NCBI GenBank assembly: GCA_029531795.1
Contig: JAPEIS010000006.1
Span: forward strand, 1,240,001 to 1,304,000
Reading direction: 5' to 3'
Origin: Sclerotinia nivalis
Taxonomy: Eukaryota; Ascomycota; Leotiomycetes; Helotiales; Sclerotiniaceae
Length of the DNA stretch: 64,000 nt
The translations under genes were made by a program, and so were the position numbers. This document shows, piece by piece, positions 1 to 11,889 of the stretch (positions are counted from its first letter, which is position 1; every line of letters starts with the position of its first letter). The notes under the pieces were generated by a model. The model was not told where the DNA came from, searched no databases, and worked only from the letters and a program-made list of their open reading frames with translations.

Positions 1-3000
1 TATCGAAGTATTAAACGATTCCAAAGAAAAAAGAACTCACATTTATCGATTTATTGCCGCTACTTTGGATCTATTTGAAATCGATGCTATTTTAGGGCTG
101 CTATAACTTCAAACTGTAAATCCAGATATTAATTGGAGATCAACTACTCTCCGCTTTCGTTCCGCATTACATGATATGGAAATGATAACAGCAAAAGAAT
201 TATATCGAGATATGAAAACTGGAGTTACAATTTGTATACTTCTACCTGAAACCAATTCTATTATACGATTTTCATCCAAAAACCGAAAAATCTTAACATT
301 AACACCTTTAAAAATACCTCCCGAATACAAAGAATATGAACAGGCTTTTTCTAAAGATAAGAACAGTTTGCTTCCCGATTATCATCCAATGGAACATCGT
401 ATTGATCTCGAACCTGGAACTACTCCACCTTGGGGACCAATATATGCTTTATCAGAATAAGAATTAATTGTTCTATAATAATATTTTGACGAATATCAAA
501 AGAAAGGTTGGATCCGCTATTCGATTAGTTTTGTTGATGCGTCAATTATATTTGTATCAAAGAAAGATAATGATTATCGATTATATATTGATTATTGTGG
601 CCTTAATAAAATTACGAAAAAGGATTATACACCTTTACCTTTAATTAACGAATCTTTGGATCGCTTAAGACAAGAAATCTTTTTCACAAAACTCGATTTG
701 AAAGATGCTTACCATCGAATATATATACAGGAAGGCGATGAATGGAAGACGGCTTTCTGTACTCAATATAGCCAATTTGAGTATCTAATCATGCCTTTTG
801 GTTTAACAAATACTCCTACAATTTTTCAAACTTATATTAATCAAGTATTTATTAGTTTTACAAATAGCATTTGTGTTATATATTTAGACGATATTCTCAT
901 TTATTCTAAAGACAAAGAAACACATACCACCGACGTTCGCAAAGTTTTCGTTAAATTGATTGAATATAAATTTTATACGAAATTGAAGAAATGTATATTT
1001 TATACATATGAAATCGAGTTCTTAAACTTTATTATATTAACAAAAGGTGTTACTATAGAACCAAACCGAATTCAGACAATTACAAAATGGCCTGAACCAA
1101 AATCGCTCCATAATATCCAAGTTTTCCTAGGCTTTGCAAACTTCTACCATCGATTTATCGCCAGATATTCACGAGTAGCTTATAGTTTAATCGATTTATT
1201 AAAAGGTACCAAAAAAGGAAAAACTATATTAGAATTTAAATGAACTAAGAAGACTCAAGAAGCCTTTGATAATCTAAAGAAGACATTCACTACTGTACCA
1301 ATACTCAGACATTTTGAACCAGCCCTCCGAATCTTACTCGAAACAGATGCTTCTGGATTTGCTTTAGGATACATACTTTCTCAATTATTTTTTGACGATC
1401 TAAATGATCTTATTACTTTTTGATAACATCCCGTTACCTTTTATTCAAGAAAACTCACTTTAGTTGAGCAAAGATATTTTATACATGATCAAGAACTTTT
1501 AGCTATTTATACAGCTTTTGTTCAATGGCGGTATTATATTGCAAGTAGTCAGTATACAATTGTGGTTAAAACGGATCACAATAGTCTTCAATATTTTATA
1601 GAAACAAAGCAATTTAATGGACGACAAGTATGATAGGCTGAAGTTTTAACTGCTTACGATTTCATAATCACATATAAATCCGGAAAATTGAATTCTGTTG
1701 ATGGTTTGTCAAAAAGACCCGATTATACCAAAGATATAAATGGAATTAACGAAATGCTATCTACATTACAAAACAAATTAAGGAACACCGCAATTATTGC
1801 TGCACTTTTTTATTTATCCACAATGGAAATAGAATCCCTGAGAAATATAATAAATCTTTTTCAAAGAGATAAATATAGCTTGCCCTTTCGTAACTCAGAA
1901 AAATCACTAATGATAACTAATTACAAACAATCACTACTATATCGATTGATTTGTATATTGACAGTTAACGAAACAGTATTCGAATTTATATTTGAATCAA
2001 TGAAAAATACTTTGTTACAATTTCAGAAGAATAACGATTTTACAAAGAATAAAGAGTATTTGAAGTTTAGAAGTAATTCTATTGAAGATATTGCACTTTG
2101 GCAAATCGACGCCAATGGTTTGCTCAAATATAATAGGTATACCTTCGTACCGCCAGATAATACTATAAAAGCAGAAATCTTACAGATCCATCATGATGAT
2201 TCTATAACGGATCATTGGAGTATTAAGAAAACATAGGAAATTTTGAAAAGCAAATATTTTTGATATAGTATAATAAAAGATATAAAAAAACATATACGGA
2301 TATATACTATTTATCAATGAACAACTATGAAATGGCATCAACTTTATAGCGAATTACAAACCCTACCACTTCCTCCAGATCCTTGGAAAGAAATAACAAT
2401 GGATTTTGTTACAAATTTACCCCCTTCTAAAGTAAATAAACATATATACAATGCTATACTTATAGTTATCGATAAATACACGAAACTCGCTCGATACATT
2501 CCAGTTAATAAAACAATAACTTTACCAAAACTAACAGAAATTCTATTTCGATATATTTTTAAAGACTTCGATACACCGAAAGGAATAATATTTAATAGAG
2601 GATTACAATTTACAAATAAATTTTGAAGCAGTTTAATATTTTATTTAAGAATTCACTGCAAATTATCTATTGCATTTTATCTACAAACCGATAATCAAAT
2701 AGAATATCAAAATCAAAATCTAATTCATTATATTACTTGTTATACAAATTGGAGACAGAATGATTAGACTATGCTACTACCCCTAGCAGAATTCATATAT
2801 AATGCAACGTGGTACAATACAATTGAAGAAGCACCTTTCAAAGCAATATATAGATATCTACCTACTTTCAACTATATCGGCAAAAATGCCGATATCAAAG
2901 AGAAGGTATCCGCTGTAAAAGAATATATTGAATCATTGAATCAAAAAAGAGCAAAATTAACAGAGATTTGGGAAAAGTCTACAAAAAGAAGATCAGAGAA

Positions 3001-3475
3001 TAATAAGAAGGATTTACCCCAGCGATTTCATATCGACGATAAAATTATACTCAGTACCAAAAACATTAAACAATTACAACCCAAAAAGAAATTTTCCAAT
3101 TGCTTTATAAGCCCCTTTACTATCACCAATATTATAAGCAATAGATAAGTATATAAACTAACACTTTCATTATTATACAAAATATATAACGTCTTCTATA
3201 TTTCTTTACTAGAACCATAACATCAATATAATAGTGTTACTGATCTTCCGCCTCCTAAAGAAATTAATGGATATATAAAATATAAAGTTGAAAAGATATT
3301 AGTATATAAGAAAAAAGAACAAGGAATGCAATATTTAATACAATAGAAAGGCTATCAACCAACAAAAGATACTTAAGAAACTTCACGAAATTTAACGCAT
3401 GTCAAAAGACAATTGGAAAACTATGAAAAGGAAAATGTATCACCTATACAACAAAGGCAAAGAATTAAGAAGTAA
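1..3475 (+). pseudogene. Ty3/gypsy pol remnant (protease end, RT, RNase H, integrase, chromodomain)
   Basis: Reading the plus strand through scattered stops gives a continuous gypsy pol, already open at the window edge. The end of the protease (an ILGL-type motif) lies near 85-110. Reverse transcriptase runs about 450-1240, with the catalytic YLDD at about 881-892. RNase H follows (TDASG near 1345, DHN near 1575). Integrase covers about 2180-2800: the HH zinc motif is near 2190 and the first catalytic Asp near 2402; the second catalytic position reads FNRG where SDRG is usual. A degenerate chromodomain (about 3240-3420) ends at a stop at 3475. Many stops are TAA/TAG where Gln is expected, the RIP pattern. 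The product would copy and integrate the element; this copy is dead. It probably belongs with the LTR at 7423-7710, which is inference. Confidence 0.9.
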
Positions 3476-3813
3476 TATAATTGAAATATATTATAAAAAT
3501 GCTCATTTATTTTATTTATTATTTTAAAAACCTTTTTAATATATTAATTTTCCTTTACTATATAGCGTTTACATTTTCTTCACTCCTTTACCTCTATCTT
3601 CAATAAACCATCTTTTCTAATATTATCAGAATTTTCATCAATATCTGATTCAGCCGATTGATAAAATATACATCTGATACACTCCTCAACGATAGGATTA
3701 CAATGTATAATCTGTGATATCCGCATACCAGAAAAAGAGCTATCTACAATTCGAAATCTTGATCCGACAGGTTCATTAACGATTAATCATCGATCAATAA
3801 AGATTTATTATAT

Positions 3814-5000
3814 TTATTGTTTAAAAACAAAAGCCCTTTTATATAAATCGTACTTATCTAGAATATTACTCACAATATCAAGACTAGAAAAATTTAACAA
3901 ATCCCCATCCCCAATTGTTTCCTTACCTATTATTAGCATATTTGATTTCGTCAAAGAAACAAATGCTTTTTGATGCTTCACCGATAATACCATACTTGAT
4001 TCCGGAATAATACTCAATATACCAAAGCTTTTTGAAAGCAAAGAAGATATATTAACCACAACAGAAATTTTAATCTTCTCCTTCTTGGACTTTTTAAAAG
4101 CCAAGGGTTTTCCACCACCAATCGGTTCAATATCCTCATCATCATCATCGAGAAATTCAACAGATTCCGATATCTTTCTCTTTGCGAAAACCAATTTACG
4201 AACTTCTCCAATCTTCTTTGTTTTAAAAATAGAAAATAAAACTATCCACTCCTCCTTCACTATACGATCACCAATATTCCGCATACCCTTTGTTTTACTT
4301 TTGGCACTTTTGCAGCTTGCTCGTTTTGCCGAAGCACGAAAGGATTTCGACGATTTGGATCGAACAGGGACAGCATTAGAACTATCCTCCTCACTAGAGG
4401 TATCCTCCAATTTGACCTCATTTGCCAATTTATCCACAGAATTTTGCTCTAGCTAATAGAAAATTAGTCAAAAGCATTTATAAACATTATGGGTATACCG
4501 ACAAAATATCAAAACAAATCCACACCAATCTCGAACAACTTCACCCCTTTCTCCACCTGTACATTCAACACTAATACAACCTCTTTTGTATTCCAAGGTT
4601 CTCGCTTTAAACCATGCTTCTTTTGTTTACAAAGAAAAGCTTCCACTCTTCGAATAAAATTAAACTGACAACCATTTAAACTTCTTCGAACTGCTGCTTC
4701 TTCTAGAGAACCTACTAAAGCTACTTCCCATTCGCGATATAGCCGCAATATTCGATTTATAGCAGAATAAAATACTTCTAATAATACATCACAAGTTTTC
4801 TTCTTTCGGGTGCATTCGGTATATAATAAATCGATTCCTTTGGGAAAGAAACATTCCTCACTAATTACCTCCCCATCTAATAGAACTTTTCTGCTATCGT
4901 AATTGACTATACACTTAGCACAGCGGAGACAAATTGATTATATGAATTGTAAAAATAAGCGAACAAATCGCATTGCTAATTCAGAGGCTTGATGAAACAT
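3814..5000 (-). pseudogene. antisense accessory gene of the 1-7710 gypsy element, two exons
   Basis: An open frame starts at an ATG at 5000-4998 and runs on the minus strand to about 4503. A 50-nt candidate intron (4502-4453; donor GTCGGT, branch-like GACTAAT, acceptor TTAG) then joins it in phase to a second frame ending at 3814. The joined length is 379 codons including the stop. Two internal stops, a TAA near 4947 and a TGA at 4509-4511, look like RIP-changed Gln and Arg codons. Exon 1 carries a cysteine cluster (CLRCAKC) and exon 2 is rich in Ser, Lys and Asp/Glu. I do not recognise the family. Its place, antisense and downstream of pol, suggests an accessory gene carried by the retrotransposon. 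The donor is not consensus, so the splice is tentative. Confidence 0.55.
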
Positions 5001-5164
5001 ATTGAAGGTATTTAGGAATTTGATAGTATTATTACAATATCAACAAGAGAATTGTAGGAAATTGAAATAAAGAATTGAAAAGTTTATAATGCTCTAATAG
5101 AACGAACTACATATTGTTATTGTTTATATTTTGTTTGTATTTATTTGTTATACAAAAAACCAAA

Positions 5165-7281
5165 CACTACATTCATATTATTGCCCGATAGCATCTCGCA
5201 TTTGGCAAATGATTTAAAAACAGCAAACGATTTTAGAACCAATAGACTTCTCAGGAACGAAGCCTTGAAGGAAAGACTCTATTACAATCACACAACAGTT
5301 TCGTCAAAACAAGAAATCTAAACGGAGGCGTTCTCATTTCGAATCATCAGCGTAGAAACGTTATCGATCAGTTTGGAATATTTAGTAAATAAGCTTCTTT
5401 GTATCGTTTATAAAAGAACAGGAATGGTGGCGAACTATAGGCGTTCTGATATCTCTTTATTGATTGAACTTAAAAGTAATAGTTTATTCATGATTAGAAA
5501 GGGTAATGAAAAGTTTGGCTACGGTTTTACGACTAATTGATTCTTTGCCTATATGATCTTAACATTATCTATCTTTAGTATAAAAACAATCGAAACAAAT
5601 TCTCAATCTTTATTGTTTTGGCCCAAAAGAAAGTATTTATTCTTTCAATATAATCGAATCCCTTAAATCGGATTTCTACTAGAAGGTACCTTTAACAAAA
5701 GACACTTTCCGAAAGGATTCTGTCTTACGAATTCCGGAGTTCCAATAGATCTTCGAATTCAGAGATTTCTTTGATATATCCCTTCTTTATAATAATGTTT
5801 TTGTTGTTTACGAATAGTATTTCTATAGAATCCTTAAAAAAGATTTATTTTCAAATTATTATTTTTCTTTTATTCAATTCCTTTTTAGGAATAATCCATC
5901 TTTATAACAAATTGCTATTTATATTCAAAAAGACTATAAGTTCCGCTTTGTTTTCATTCCTTTGTCAATATTACAGTTTCCTGATTATAATCAGAAGCTT
6001 ACCTGTTATTATTCATTTTCTAATCTTTTCAATCTGATTTCCAAGAAATATATATCAAAAGTCTACAAAAGGATCATTATCATAATTGATTTGCCTTAAT
6101 TGGGAAAGTCAATCAAGGATATTTATAGGGAGCACCAAATTCTTACTTCGAATATCTTCGATAAGGATTATAAACTGATTCGAAACCTTTTGAAGAAGTA
6201 TTCTTTCTTTTGTTAATCTTAATATAATCTTGATTAAACAATACAAAAAAATACATTCCAGAAAGCTAAATACAATAATAATTTCTACTGAAGAGATTTA
6301 GCTAAAATTAATTCTTGTATAATTGTATTTCAATTTGATATCATTCTTTGATTCAATAGTTCTTCAGAGATCTATAGATCTATCTTAGTATCAATATCAT
6401 ATCTTGCTATTACTCTTGATAATCAAGAAATAAAAGATAATAGCTCTTACGAAAATCTCTAGTATTCTCTTCAGAATCAAATTGTTCCTTTTGAATTGAA
6501 CAAGTTCAATGAAAAAGGTCTTTATATTCCTTACCCTTCTATTTTTAATATCAACTTTGTATCACCTGGATCTGTCTTTATAACTCTCTTAGGATCATTA
6601 TTGTAGAACTCCACTATTATCAAACAATATACAAGTATATTACTCGGACTTAGCAATGAATTTCGAAAATAATACCAGGAATGGATTAATCAGATGATGG
6701 AAATCTTGGTACCCTTGATTGATATATTTGTTCAAGAAGAAAAACAGTAAGGAGATTAATTCCTATTTGCAAACTATAAGATTATCAAAGAGCAATTGGA
6801 GGCTTTTCAAAACAAAGACTTCGAACACCAAGAATTCTCAGAGAATAACGTTACTTTTGGATAGGAAATTGTCAATTTAGCTGATACTGAATCTACAATC
6901 AGAATGACCCTTTGTATTCCAAAAAGATCAAAAGGAAAGAAAATAAAGAAACCCATTGTTGGATCTTCGAAAGATCGAAATGAGATACCCGACTCTGATC
7001 AAAAGTCAATTTGAGAACCATCCATACAATCAACTGGATTGCAAAATGATCCGAAGAAATCGATCCGGAAAAGAAAGAACCTTCCTTCAGAAGCGAATCA
7101 AAGATTCAAAAGACCAATACCATCAATTCGATATTCAAATTATCTTCAAAGCGTTTAGAAGAAATTTGAAGCGAAACCTATTGCCAAATATCCAAAAACA
7201 ACTACCACAGGAAATACTCCTCCAATTCAAAAGGCTAGTATCGATTTTGGAAGACCCGCTCATCCAGCAGATTTGATCTCT
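5165..7281 (+). pseudogene. unidentified sense-strand ORF(s) between the antisense gene and the gamma LTR
   Basis: Two stretches read as degraded protein on the plus strand. The first (about 5165-5770) is interrupted only by TAA/TGA stops of RIP type. The second (about 6360-7281) begins with a hydrophobic part and becomes Ser/Pro/Lys/Asn-rich and probably disordered (from about 6900). They may be one gene with a decayed middle, or two. No catalytic motif or zinc knuckle is visible. The position downstream of pol and upstream of the LTR suggests extra cargo of the retrotransposon. I cannot assign a function. A frame-shifted overlapping ORF of 106 codons at 6956-7276 is probably a shadow. Confidence 0.4.
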
Positions 7282-7422
7282 TGAATTTGTAAACGATATT
7301 GACTTTTTAAAACGATTTTAAAAAATACTCAATAACTTCTTTTCTTAATATCCTAATCTGTTTTCTACATTGCAAATGGATTTTTGACTGGAATAGATCA
7401 TATATTTCCAGAAAAGGAAAAG

Positions 7423-7710
7423 TGTAAGAAAGTTGGATTGCTAGGGCTATATATATAGCTAGTTCATAAACATTAGATTACATAATCCTTTATAGTTAAA
7501 TATAAGGAAAAGACTTTACCTTCCCTTCTAAAATAATCAATCGTTTTCACTAATCTTTTTGTATACCTATTATATACAACCCCCAACTCATTATTATTCA
7601 TATTAATTCTACTATTCGAAGTTTATATAATATAGTCTGATCAGTTCGTATCCTATTTCCCCTCACAGCGTACTATCGGGACGCACGTATCTCGACCTAC
7701 CTCTTTCACA
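7423..7710 (+). repeat. LTR-gamma, probable 3' LTR of the first gypsy element
   Basis: It starts TGTAAGAAAG and ends CTCTTTCACA (TG...CA) and is 288 bp long. It matches 28224-28511 along its full length. A purine-rich run (GAAAAGGAAAAG) directly precedes it, as expected of a polypurine tract before a 3' LTR. The sequence after it (from 7711) is the chromodomain region of a different (delta) element, so this element inserted there. Its left target copy would lie outside the window. Confidence 0.8.
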
Positions 7711-7823
7711 ATATAATATCGAAACGATATTAGATTGCAAATACATTAGAAATATATTAAAGTATTTAATCAAATAATTCGATTATCTATATTCAGAAAA
7801 CATTTGAGAACCTAAAAAGAATC

Positions 7824-8339
7824 TCAATTGCCCTGAAAAGCTGCAAGCGTTCCACCAGCGATATCCGGATCTACTCAGAAAGGATCAAGGGGATTCGAGA
7901 AAGACAAAGGATCGAAATCTTTCAAAAGATCGAATGGAGTATTGCTAAAGCCGGGAGTATTCTCGTTTACTTTCTCTTTCTTCACTTGCTCTTTTTCCAA
8001 TTGTTCTTTCTCTTCCAAAGTATTCAATTCATCCAAATATTTAAGACTACGATCGGTTATCCGCTTTCTACGATCGTATAGAAATTTCTTTTGTTTATAT
8101 AAGCACAAAATTTTAGTAAATACTTCCTTCTTTTCACAATCTAATTTCTTTTCTTGTTTATTTAGAGAAATTTAATCCAAAATACAAGGCATTTTCCGAT
8201 CCCAATTTTCTTCTAAAGAAAATTCGGCATTACAAGGAATTCGAGTTAGAATATATTCAGAACAACAAGAATATTGAGAATTATTAATATCTTTTATATA
8301 ACGAAGTTTTTCATTATAACAATAAAAACCAAAAAACAT
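7824..8339 (-). pseudogene. antisense ORF of the delta element, overlapping the end of pol (copy 1)
   Basis: ATG at 8339, TGA at 7824-7826, 516 nt (171 codons plus stop). Only two internal stops occur, a TAA and a TGA, both at sites expected of RIP-changed Gln or Arg codons. The protein has a Cys-rich N-terminal part (CCSEY motif), a basic stretch (KKFLYDRRKR) and a charged Glu/Lys heptad-like segment that should form a coiled coil. Its last 20 or so codons overlap the 3' end of pol on the other strand. The copy at 35432-35947 has exactly the same length. Function unknown; presumably retrotransposon cargo. Confidence 0.7.
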
Positions 8340-8522
8340 TTCAATTTTATAATTATTAATAGATTGAATTAGAAGAATCTATTCGAAATGTTTTCGAACA
8401 AAAGATAAGGATTTTTTAATTTTGAAGGAAGATATAATGAGAAAAAAGAGTTTTATATTTTTCTTTAGAATATAGCCCCACTTTATAAGCTTGAAATAAG
8501 CTTTAATTTAAATAAAGAATAA

Positions 8523-9008
8523 TATTACGATTATGGATTTTACAATAATCGATCGTATAAATACATATTATAATTTGATCGAATTAGTATAAGATTAAGG
8601 TGGTCGTAAGAACAAATAAATATAGACTATATTAGTATCAGATTATATAATAGAGTATTAGAGTTTCGAAGGCTTCCAACGTTCCTGGAGTATTGAAGCT
8701 TTGAAGGCTCTCAATGCTTTTGGAGCATTGAAGTTTCGAAGGTTCCTAATACTCCCAGAGCATTGAAGCTTTGAAGATTCTTAGAGTTCTTAAATACGAA
8801 GGTCTATATAAACAGGATGGATTCCTTTATTTGTAAAACTTTATACTCAAGAATAATTATTAGTTTAAATACTATAATTACTATATAATACAATCGTTAT
8901 ATCTTTATTCTTATTAAGCCTCTATTTGATCTTTAATAGAAACCATTATGGTCTTTCTATAAGCCCCTTGATCACTTCTTAGTGATAAAGGATTGTAGCG
9001 GCGTAACA
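8523..9008 (+). repeat. LTR-delta (copy 1, 486 bp)
   Basis: Proposed ends are TATTACG (RIP form of TGTTACG) and CGTAACA, a 7-bp inverted pair. The 3' end is well set by loss of similarity to copy 2 after GGCGTAA. The 5' end is inferred from the inverted pair and a preceding purine-rich run. It contains four tandem units of about 35 bp (8656-8785); the copy at 36131-36546 has two. Confidence 0.6.
8656..8785 (+). repeat. minisatellite inside LTR-delta, four units of 34-35 bp
   Basis: Units begin near 8657, 8691, 8726 and 8761, each with a version of ATTGAAG(C/T)TT(T/C)GAAGG. The matching place in the other delta LTR (36264-36325) has two units, which explains the 70-bp length difference between the two LTRs. 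Confidence 0.75.
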
Positions 9009-9053
9009 CTACAATAGATCAACCCTATATATACCATTTCTCTTACCGTGATA
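9009..9053 (+). repeat. LTR-alpha fragment (last 45 bp)
   Basis: CTACAATAGATCAACCC through ACCGTGATA matches the 3' end of the complete alpha LTRs at 10988-11150 and 11588-11750. The rest of the LTR is absent. Confidence 0.7.
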
Positions 9054-9253
9054 ATTAGATTTATTATTGATCTTTTGAGTATTGTATTATTGTATTATAA
9101 ATTGATTATATTATTGATAATCATTATCCATGAAATTCTGTAGACGATTGTCCGTTCCAATCCTTTGGATATACAAGAAAGTAAAGCGATTGATCTTCAG
9201 GACCGGATCGAGGATCTATCTTTCTTACCGACCTTAAGGAGCATGACGACCTC
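9054..9253. other. unassigned 200-bp stretch
   Basis: Not clearly similar to the other elements in the window. It is less AT-rich from about 9140 to 9255. No convincing ORF or repeat end was seen. Confidence 0.4.
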
Positions 9254-10216
9254 CGTAAAACATTATTATTATTATATTAAGAAAGTATTCCTTTCGAAGT
9301 TCAATCCGAAGTATTTGTTTCCAATATAGTTTTCTTATTGTAATTAAAATAAACAAATATTGAAATTGTTATAAATACTTTTTTTAGATTCTCGAATGTT
9401 ATTATATAATTGGTTTTTTATTGTCAATTTATTCCTTTTTGCAAAAGGTTATTTAAAGAATGATAGATTTTTGAAAAGTCTTTTATAAATCGATAATAAA
9501 AATTTGCGAAATCGAAAAATCATTGTAAATCTTTAATAGATATTGATTGTGTTTAAGAGATAATAGTTGATATTTTATCTTGATCTATTTTTATACTTTC
9601 GATTGTAATTATAAGATCTAAGTATTTTATAGAAATTGTTTCGAATTCGTATTTATTAATATCGATTTGTAAATCAGTATTTTACAGTTTCTGAATTATA
9701 TTATAAATATATTCTCGATGTTGATTCTTATTTTCGAAGTATATAAGAATATCATTGAGGTATATAATATAGTATTTATTTAGTTCGTTAAACAAAGTAT
9801 AATTAATATAGTATTAGAATGATATTGATATATTGTAAAGATTAAAAGATATAATTAATAATTCGAATAATTCGAATCGAGTAATGAAAGTGGTTTTCTA
9901 TTTGTTATTCTTTGTAATACAAAGTTTGTTGAAAATAGTAATAATATCTAATTTGGTATAGATTTTTATATTGTAAAAAGTATCTAAAGTTTCTTGAATA
10001 ATTGATAAAGGGTATCGATTTTTAATAGTAATATTGTTTAAATTATAATAATTTTGATAGATATGAATTCTTTTATTAGATTTGATTGTTAAGAGTAATA
10101 GAATTGCGTTTTGTAATCTTGATTCCTGAATGAAATCTTTAATAAGATTATTGTCGATTTATTTTCGAATTATTTTTAATTTAAGAGGGGACAAAGAGCG
10201 ATTTTTAAAATATAAA
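9254..10216 (-). mobile_element. E: gypsy reverse transcriptase fragment, related to element J
   Basis: The minus strand encodes the RNase H start and most of the reverse transcriptase, with stops. It aligns with 39731-40685 of element J, including a YLND catalytic motif near 9760. It breaks off at 10216, where alpha element D begins. The rest of E is not seen to the right. Confidence 0.8.
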
Positions 10217-10380
10217 TGTTACGGGTTCATATCTCTTCACCTGCACGTGATCATGTGTACCTTAGGCATATATGCATACATTCACTTCTATATAGTCAGG
10301 TCACCTTCTTGATCTTCTTCCCCTCTTTGTAGTATAATAATAGATCAATTTTATATATACCTTTTTCCCTTATTATAATA
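10217..10380 (+). repeat. LTR-alpha, 5' LTR of D
   Basis: Begins TGTTACGGG and ends TTATAATA (RIP form of CCGTGACA). Same length class and order of motifs as the other alpha LTRs. Confidence 0.8.
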
Positions 10381-10987
10381 GTTTGTATTATTCTTTTAAA
10401 GGCCCCGTTACTTTACGAAATGATCTGGCCTTATCAAATCATCTATAGGTTTCTGTATCTGTTTTCGATTACTTTTACGCCATTGTAATTCGTTTGCTTT
10501 TGTATGATCGTATTTTTTATCTATTTTTGTATAGTTCTTTTATCTACTTTTGTGTAACTTTTGATCTTTGATTGCTTTTGTACGATTATATTTATTTGTA
10601 GACTTCCGTATCTGTTTTTAATTGCTTTTGTACAATCGCAATTTCTCTATCGATCATTTTTGTACAATTGTAATTCTCTTTATAATGATTTTTAGCTCTA
10701 TATTTGCTAATAATACGATTCCTACTTTTATCGAAAGAATTCGTACTGAAATCCAACGAGTCTTCAATTAATAGTCTATTATTATACAAATCCTAACAGA
10801 ATTGAATACTTCAGTAATATTAAATCTCATTATTAGTTTTAACAAATAAACTGTTTATCTAAATTATATTTTTTTTGTTATCGAAAATCGCTTTATTATT
10901 CAAGTTATCTATATTGTTATTTAAATAAATAAGATCGAGGAATTCAAAGCGGAAAACATCGGGCTTTTTCGCACTCTGATCGATAAG
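10217..10987 (+). mobile_element. D: 5' fragment of an alpha-type gypsy element
   Basis: A 164-bp alpha LTR (10217-10380) is followed by about 600 bp of 5' internal sequence. That sequence is equivalent to 11151-11590 plus 11756-11930 in A and to 24240-24859 in B. It is cut at 10987 by the 5' LTR of A. No coding region beyond the gag leader survives. Confidence 0.8.
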
Positions 10988-11150
10988 TGTTACGGGTTCA
11001 TCTCCCTTCACCTGCACGTGATCATGTATGCCTTAGGCATACATGCATATACTCACTTCTATATAGTCAGACCACCTCCTTGATCTTCTTTCCCTTCTTG
11101 TAGTACAACAATAAATCAACTCTATATATACCTTTTCCTTCATCGTGATA
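10988..11150 (+). repeat. LTR-alpha, 5' LTR of A
   Basis: 163 bp, TGTTACGGG...ATCGTGATA. It contains a TATA-like CTATATAG and, 33 nt further on, GTAGTACAA, the predicted transcript start (see the self-priming finding). Confidence 0.85.
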
Positions 11151-11587
11151 GTTTATATTACTCTTTCAAAGGCCCCGTCATTTTACAAAGTAATCTGGTT
11201 TTGCTAAATCATTTGTAGACTTTTGTATCTATTTTCGATTATTTTCGTACCGTTATAACTCATTTGCTTTTGTATGATCGCGTTTCTTATTTACTTTTAT
11301 ATAATTCTTTTATTTGTTTTTGTATAACTTTTGATCCTTGATTGCTTTTGTACGATTGTATTTATTTGTAAACTTTTATATTTGTTTTTGATTGCTTTTG
11401 TATAATTGCAAATTCTCTATTGATTATTTTATACAATTATAATTCTTTTTACAATGGTTTCCGGTTTTATATTTGTTGATAGTACGACCCTTATTTCTAT
11501 CGAAGGAATTCGTATCGAAATCTAACGAGTCTTCAATCAATGGTCTACTATTATACAAATCTTAACAGAATTGGATATTTCAGTAAT

Positions 11588-11750
11588 TGTTACGGGTTCA
11601 TCTCCCTTCACCTGCACGTGATTATGTGTGCCTTAGGCACATATGTATACACTCACTTCTATATAGTCAGGTTATCTCCTTGACCTTCTTCCCCTCCTCG
11701 TAGTACAACAATAGATCAACCCTATATATATCTTTTCCCTCACCGTGATA
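11588..11750 (+). repeat. solo LTR-alpha inserted in the leader of A
   Basis: 163 bp, TGTTACGGG...CCGTGATA, flanked by a perfect 5-bp target duplication GTAAT (11583-11587 and 11751-11755). It is one of the least mutated alpha copies, so it sets the consensus. Confidence 0.92.
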
Positions 11751-11889
11751 GTAATACCAAATCTCGTTATCAGTTTTAATAAACAAATTGTTTATCTGAA
11801 TTATATTTTCTTTATTATCGAAGATCGTTTTATTATTTAAACTATTTATATTATTATTCAAACAAATAAGATTGAGGAATTCAAAGTGG

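Larger units (their letters stand above)
7711..9008 (+). mobile_element. H1: 3' fragment of a delta-type Ty3/gypsy element
   Basis: This stretch is similar over its whole length to 35329-36546. It holds the end of a pol chromodomain (about 7711-7880), an antisense ORF (7824-8339) and a delta LTR (8523-9008). The 5' part is missing because the gamma element inserted at 7710/7711. The pol reading frame here carries RIP-type stops. Confidence 0.8.

Noticed and set aside
4085..4456. Plus-strand ORF of 123 codons
   Set aside because: Shadow of exon 2 of the antisense gene; Ser-rich run results from the acidic codons on the other strand.
5771..6037. Hydrophobic 88-codon ORF that could be read as a membrane protein
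   Set aside because: Phe/Ile/Leu richness is what AT-rich RIPed DNA gives in any frame; no start context or homologous copy was seen.
6956..7276. Open frame of 106 codons on the plus strand
   Set aside because: Overlaps a frame with RIP-type stops and more protein-like composition; probably a shadow.
10217..11750. Three alpha repeats spaced about 600-770 bp, first thought a tandem array
   Set aside because: Internal sequence and target duplications show a 5' LTR of D, a 5' LTR of A and a solo LTR.
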